From assembly GCF_900168205.1 (NCBI RefSeq), contig NZ_FUZE01000001.1:310001-374000 (forward strand): a DNA stretch of 64,000 nucleotides, in the 5' to 3' direction. The notes beneath the pieces were generated by a model. That model made no database searches, was not told the origin of the DNA, and was given only the letters and a program-made list of their open reading frames with translations. Origin of the DNA: Chryseobacterium balustinum (lineage in GTDB: Bacteria > Bacteroidota > Bacteroidia > Flavobacteriales > Weeksellaceae). The translations under genes were made by a program, and so were the position numbers. Positions 61,346-64,000 of this stretch are shown here, one piece after another. Numbering within the stretch: the first letter of the stretch is position 1; each line of letters starts with the position of its first letter.

Positions 61346-62620
61346 ATGTACGCTCTAGTCGATTGCAATAATTTCTTTGTTTCCTGTGAGAGAACTTTAG
61401 ATCCTTCGCTTGAAAACAAGCCCGTTGTGGTGCTTTCCAACAACGACGGATGTGTGGTGTCTCGAAGTCGGGAAGCGAAAAAGTTAGGGATCCCGATGGC
61501 AGCTCCTGCATTTAAGTATAAAGAACTTTTTAAACAGAATGATGTAAAAGTTTTTTCTGCAAAATTTGAATTGTATAATTTTAAAAGTCAGCAAGTCATT
61601 CAGTTGGCTAGTTCTTACGTTTTAGAATTTGAAACATACAGCATAGATGAGCTATTTTTAAATCTCACAGGCTTTAAATACATCAGCATTTATGATTATT
61701 GTCTTGAAATACGGGAAAGAATTAAAAATGAAGCAAAGATTCCCGTAAGCATCGGTATTGCACCTACAAAAACCTTGTGTAAAGTTGCCAACAGGATTGT
61801 AAAAGATTTTCCAGAACAATTTTATGAAGGGGTCTATATTTTAGATACTCCGGAAAAAATTGAGAAAGCTTTAAAATGGCTCAACATCGGTGATGTTTGG
61901 GGAATAGGTAGAAAACTTGCCGTAAAAATGCACGATAATGGTGTTTATAAAGCATGGGATTTGCTTCAAAAACCGGAAATGTGGGTTCGCAAGATCATGG
62001 GAATTCATGGCGTAAGAATGATTAATGAGTTGAAAGGAATTCGGCAGTTGGAATTAGATACGCCTTCGCCTAAAAAATCGATTGCCGTGACGAGAAGTTT
62101 TATGGAAATGCTTACTCAAAAAGACGATGTACGAGAACGGGTAGAAACATTCGGAATGTATTGTTCTGAAAGACTGAGAAAACAAAATACCTGCTGCAAA
62201 ATGGTAACAGTTTTCGTGCAGACCAATCGTTTCAGAAAAGATTTACCCGAATATAGAAATGCTAAAACTCAAATTCTTCCGAACCCGACCAACTCATCAA
62301 TTTTGATTGGTAGAGTCGTGAATGATTTGTTTGAATCTATTTTTGAAGAAGGCTTTCATTATAAAAAAGCAGGAGTTATTGTCAACGATTTTGTTCCGGA
62401 AGATCAAAGATTGATTAATTTATTTGAAGAAGATACACAAAATCAGCATTTACCTGTAATGAAAGCGATGGATGCGATGAATAAAAAATATGGTAAAGAT
62501 AAAGTACGTCTCGGAAGTATGAGTGGACAAAATACTTTCGGTCGTACCCAAATGTCGCCTGAATACGAAGCTTTTCTCAAAAATAATACACTTCCCGAAG
62601 CAAATTTCAGATTCCACTAG
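61346..62620 (+). CDS. Y-family DNA polymerase (UmuC-like)
   Basis: 424 aa. It begins with the palm motif [14 protein letters not shown], and the metal-binding SIDELFLN follows near residue 95. HhH region [14 protein letters not shown] reads here as [12 protein letters not shown], with the little finger after 240 and a DUF4113-like tail ([21 protein letters not shown]). Such enzymes copy past damaged bases and are usually DNA-damage induced. No umuD/lexA-like partner is beside it. It borders the toxin island, and dyad copy F lies upstream. Confidence 0.9.
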   Translation: MYALVDCNNFFVSCERTLDPSLENKPVVVLSNNDGCVVSRSREAKKLGIPMAAPAFKYKELFKQNDVKVFSAKFELYNFKSQQVIQLASSYVLEFETYSIDELFLNLTGFKYISIYDYCLEIRERIKNEAKIPVSIGIAPTKTLCKVANRIVKDFPEQFYEGVYILDTPEKIEKALKWLNIGDVWGIGRKLAVKMHDNGVYKAWDLLQKPEMWVRKIMGIHGVRMINELKGIRQLELDTPSPKKSIAVTRSFMEMLTQKDDVRERVETFGMYCSERLRKQNTCCKMVTVFVQTNRFRKDLPEYRNAKTQILPNPTNSSILIGRVVNDLFESIFEEGFHYKKAGVIVNDFVPEDQRLINLFEEDTQNQHLPVMKAMDAMNKKYGKDKVRLGSMSGQNTFGRTQMSPEYEAFLKNNTLPEANFRFH

Positions 62621-62696
62621 AAGTTTAGTTAGGGTTTTTCAAAAAATATTTTCAAACTTGTAAACCTCCAGCTTCCATCACCCAATTTCCATCTAA

Positions 62697-63311
62697 TTAT
62701 TTCTTCTTCTCGTATTTCCAGTTTCTGCCTTTTTCTTCTGAGATCCATTCTATGGCCTGTTCAATCCTTTTATTTCGGGTGCCTTCTGTTTTAGCTTCCG
62801 TAATCCAATTGATATATTCTTTTCTGAATGAAGGTGATGCTTTTTCAAAAACGGCCAAAGCTTTTTTATTTTGATCTAAAATATTTTGAAACTCATCAGG
62901 AACTGCGATTTCAGTTGTAGACGGTGCTGCTTTTTTCAATTTTACACCCATGTCGGTAAGTTCCATTGCTTCAAGAATAATTTTCTTAAGCTGAGGTTTT
63001 AAAGGAAGATCTTCGAGTTTGGTGATCTTTCCTAAACTGAACATATTGGATTGTTCAACATCCGTTTCAAGATTTTTTATGGTCTGCATTTCACCGTGCA
63101 ACCAAAATCCCATGCTGCAATATTGTTTAAATGAAACCATTGAGCAAAGAATTTTATCTTTATACATAAACGTCGGAAACTTCCATTTAATCGTTTCTTC
63201 TGCAACGGGGCAAAACTCGTGAACAATCTCTCGAATGTAATTTAAAATTGGCTTGGCAAAATCCTGAGATTTTTCAATATATTCATCAACTTTTGCGCTG
63301 TATTTTTCCAT
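62697..63311 (-). CDS. YdeI/OmpD-associated family protein
   Basis: 204 aa from the ATG at 63311. The N-terminal DUF1801-like part (ILNYIREIVHEFCPVAEETIKWKFPTFMYKDKILCSM) and the C-terminal YdeI motif (PSFRKEYINWITEAKTEGTRNKRIEQAIEWI) are typical. The biochemical role is unknown. It starts 4 nt downstream of the preceding stop codon. Confidence 0.85.
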   Translation of the reverse strand: MEKYSAKVDEYIEKSQDFAKPILNYIREIVHEFCPVAEETIKWKFPTFMYKDKILCSMVSFKQYCSMGFWLHGEMQTIKNLETDVEQSNMFSLGKITKLEDLPLKPQLKKIILEAMELTDMGVKLKKAAPSTTEIAVPDEFQNILDQNKKALAVFEKASPSFRKEYINWITEAKTEGTRNKRIEQAIEWISEEKGRNWKYEKKK

Positions 63312-63315
63312 ATTT

Positions 63316-64000
63316 TTAAGCAAATAATTTTACAACTTCATTCACCAAAAACTTCACCTGATCCGGTCTTCCTCTGTCGGTTTTAGGTAAATTGTTGTAG
63401 CTTCCGGTTCTTACAATTACCATTTTATTTTCCGGAATCATAATGATATATTGACCTTGAAGACCGAGGAAATAATAATGTTTAATAGGGTTGTCATTGT
63501 TGATCCAAAAGCCCATTCCGTAGATCTCATCAGACTTTTCGGTGGGCGTTCTCATCTGTTCGATAAAATCTAAATTCAGGATTTGCTCATCACCAACTTT
63601 TCCATCGTCTAAAAATAATTGTCCAAGTTTTGCAAAGTCCCTTGAATTGGAGTGAATACAGCAATATGTTTTTTCCATTCCGCTTTCATCAACGCTCCAA
63701 TCTGCGTTTTGCTCCATTCCTAACGGGATCCAGAATTTTTCAGATAAATAACTTGATAAAGATTGATTGACTGCTTTTTTTACCGCAAATCCTAAAAGCT
63801 GAGTAGAGCCGCTTTGGTATTCAAATCTTTCACCTGGCTTTTCTTTAAATGGCCTCGAAAACGTCGCTTTTAACAAGCTTCTTCCGTAATACGCCCGAGC
63901 ATTTGGCAAAAAAGGGTTTTTGTAATTTTCATCCCAGTTTAAGCCAGATTCCATTTGGGCAAGATGCTTTAAACTTACTTCTTTACCTAAAGGTTTATTT
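63316..64000 (-). CDS. Serine hydrolase (beta-lactamase class C-like), 5' part outside the window
   Basis: At least 228 codons, open to the window edge. The frame upstream of 63954 reads KEVSLKHLAQMESGLNW, the usual segment before the Tyr motif of class C-like serine hydrolases, so the gene does not start there. FEYQSGSTQLLGFAV holds the Tyr. The Ser-x-x-Lys motif lies outside the window. Family members are esterases or D,D-peptidases. Confidence 0.8.
   Translation of the reverse strand, partial: NKPLGKEVSLKHLAQMESGLNWDENYKNPFLPNARAYYGRSLLKATFSRPFKEKPGERFEYQSGSTQLLGFAVKKAVNQSLSSYLSEKFWIPLGMEQNADWSVDESGMEKTYCCIHSNSRDFAKLGQLFLDDGKVGDEQILNLDFIEQMRTPTEKSDEIYGMGFWINNDNPIKHYYFLGLQGQYIIMIPENKMVIVRTGSYNNLPKTDRGRPDQVKFLVNEVVKLFA

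Noticed and set aside
1-64000. CRISPR arrays, tRNA or rRNA genes
   Set aside because: I looked for regularly spaced identical repeats and for cloverleaf or rRNA-like stretches and found none.

Overview
The window looks like a chromosome segment of a flavobacterium of the Chryseobacterium/Weeksellaceae type. The DNA is AT-rich. There are type IX secretion C-terminal domains, a DUF5687 exporter, an LptE-type lipoprotein and a diverged anti-sigma/ECF pair. Promoters follow the Bacteroidota pattern (a -7 box TAnnTTTG, often with TTTG about 19-23 nt upstream), and there are no clear Shine-Dalgarno sites. I see no rRNA, tRNA or CRISPR array.

Positions 1-43.6 kb are mostly housekeeping and small envelope genes: an M1 peptidase; an ABC exporter pair; an ECF sigma/anti-sigma/outer-membrane/S41 protease operon; class II and class I fumarases side by side; an AraC-type regulator divergent from two paralogous T9SS-secreted proteins; a sulfur operon (persulfide dioxygenase-rhodanese, rhodanese lipoprotein, thioredoxin); a HerA-like ATPase; a DnaQ-like exonuclease; lysA with an apparent transcription attenuator; an MFS transporter; three small TonB-C-like secreted proteins; miaB; an NtrC-type AAA+ regulator with lptE; prfA; coaX; tadA; and a WYL-domain regulator at 42.7-43.6 kb.

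Positions 43.9-61.1 kb form an accessory island in which every gene lies on the minus strand. It holds two paralogous carrier proteins of about 800 aa (48609-51017 and 58087-60510). Neither has a signal peptide; each has a central hydrophobic stretch and a different C-terminal toxin tip, followed directly by a probable immunity gene. The island also holds a 1356-aa protein of unknown family, a small nucleotidyltransferase-fold protein, a patatin-like phospholipase and a signal-less M15 peptidoglycan peptidase of the endolysin type. Downstream of the first carrier is a graveyard of orphan tip/immunity modules, several frameshifted and separated by terminators. A REP-flanked tyrosine transposase has landed in one of them.

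The most notable observation is regulatory. Five promoters in the island, and the promoter of the neighbouring WYL regulator gene, carry the same 16-bp dyad (consensus ACGTCAAGTTTTGTCG on the coding strand), each exactly 11 nt upstream of a TAnnTTT(G/A) -7 box. This suggests one regulon: the WYL protein controls itself, the carriers with their tips, the lipase and the lysin. A Y-family DNA polymerase lies immediately beyond the island. WYL regulators of other systems respond to DNA damage or nucleic-acid ligands, so a damage-triggered toxin-release island is a reasonable hypothesis. It has not been shown here.

The right end (61.3-64 kb) returns to ordinary genes: the Y-family polymerase, a YdeI/OmpD-associated protein and the C-terminal part of a serine hydrolase that runs off the window.
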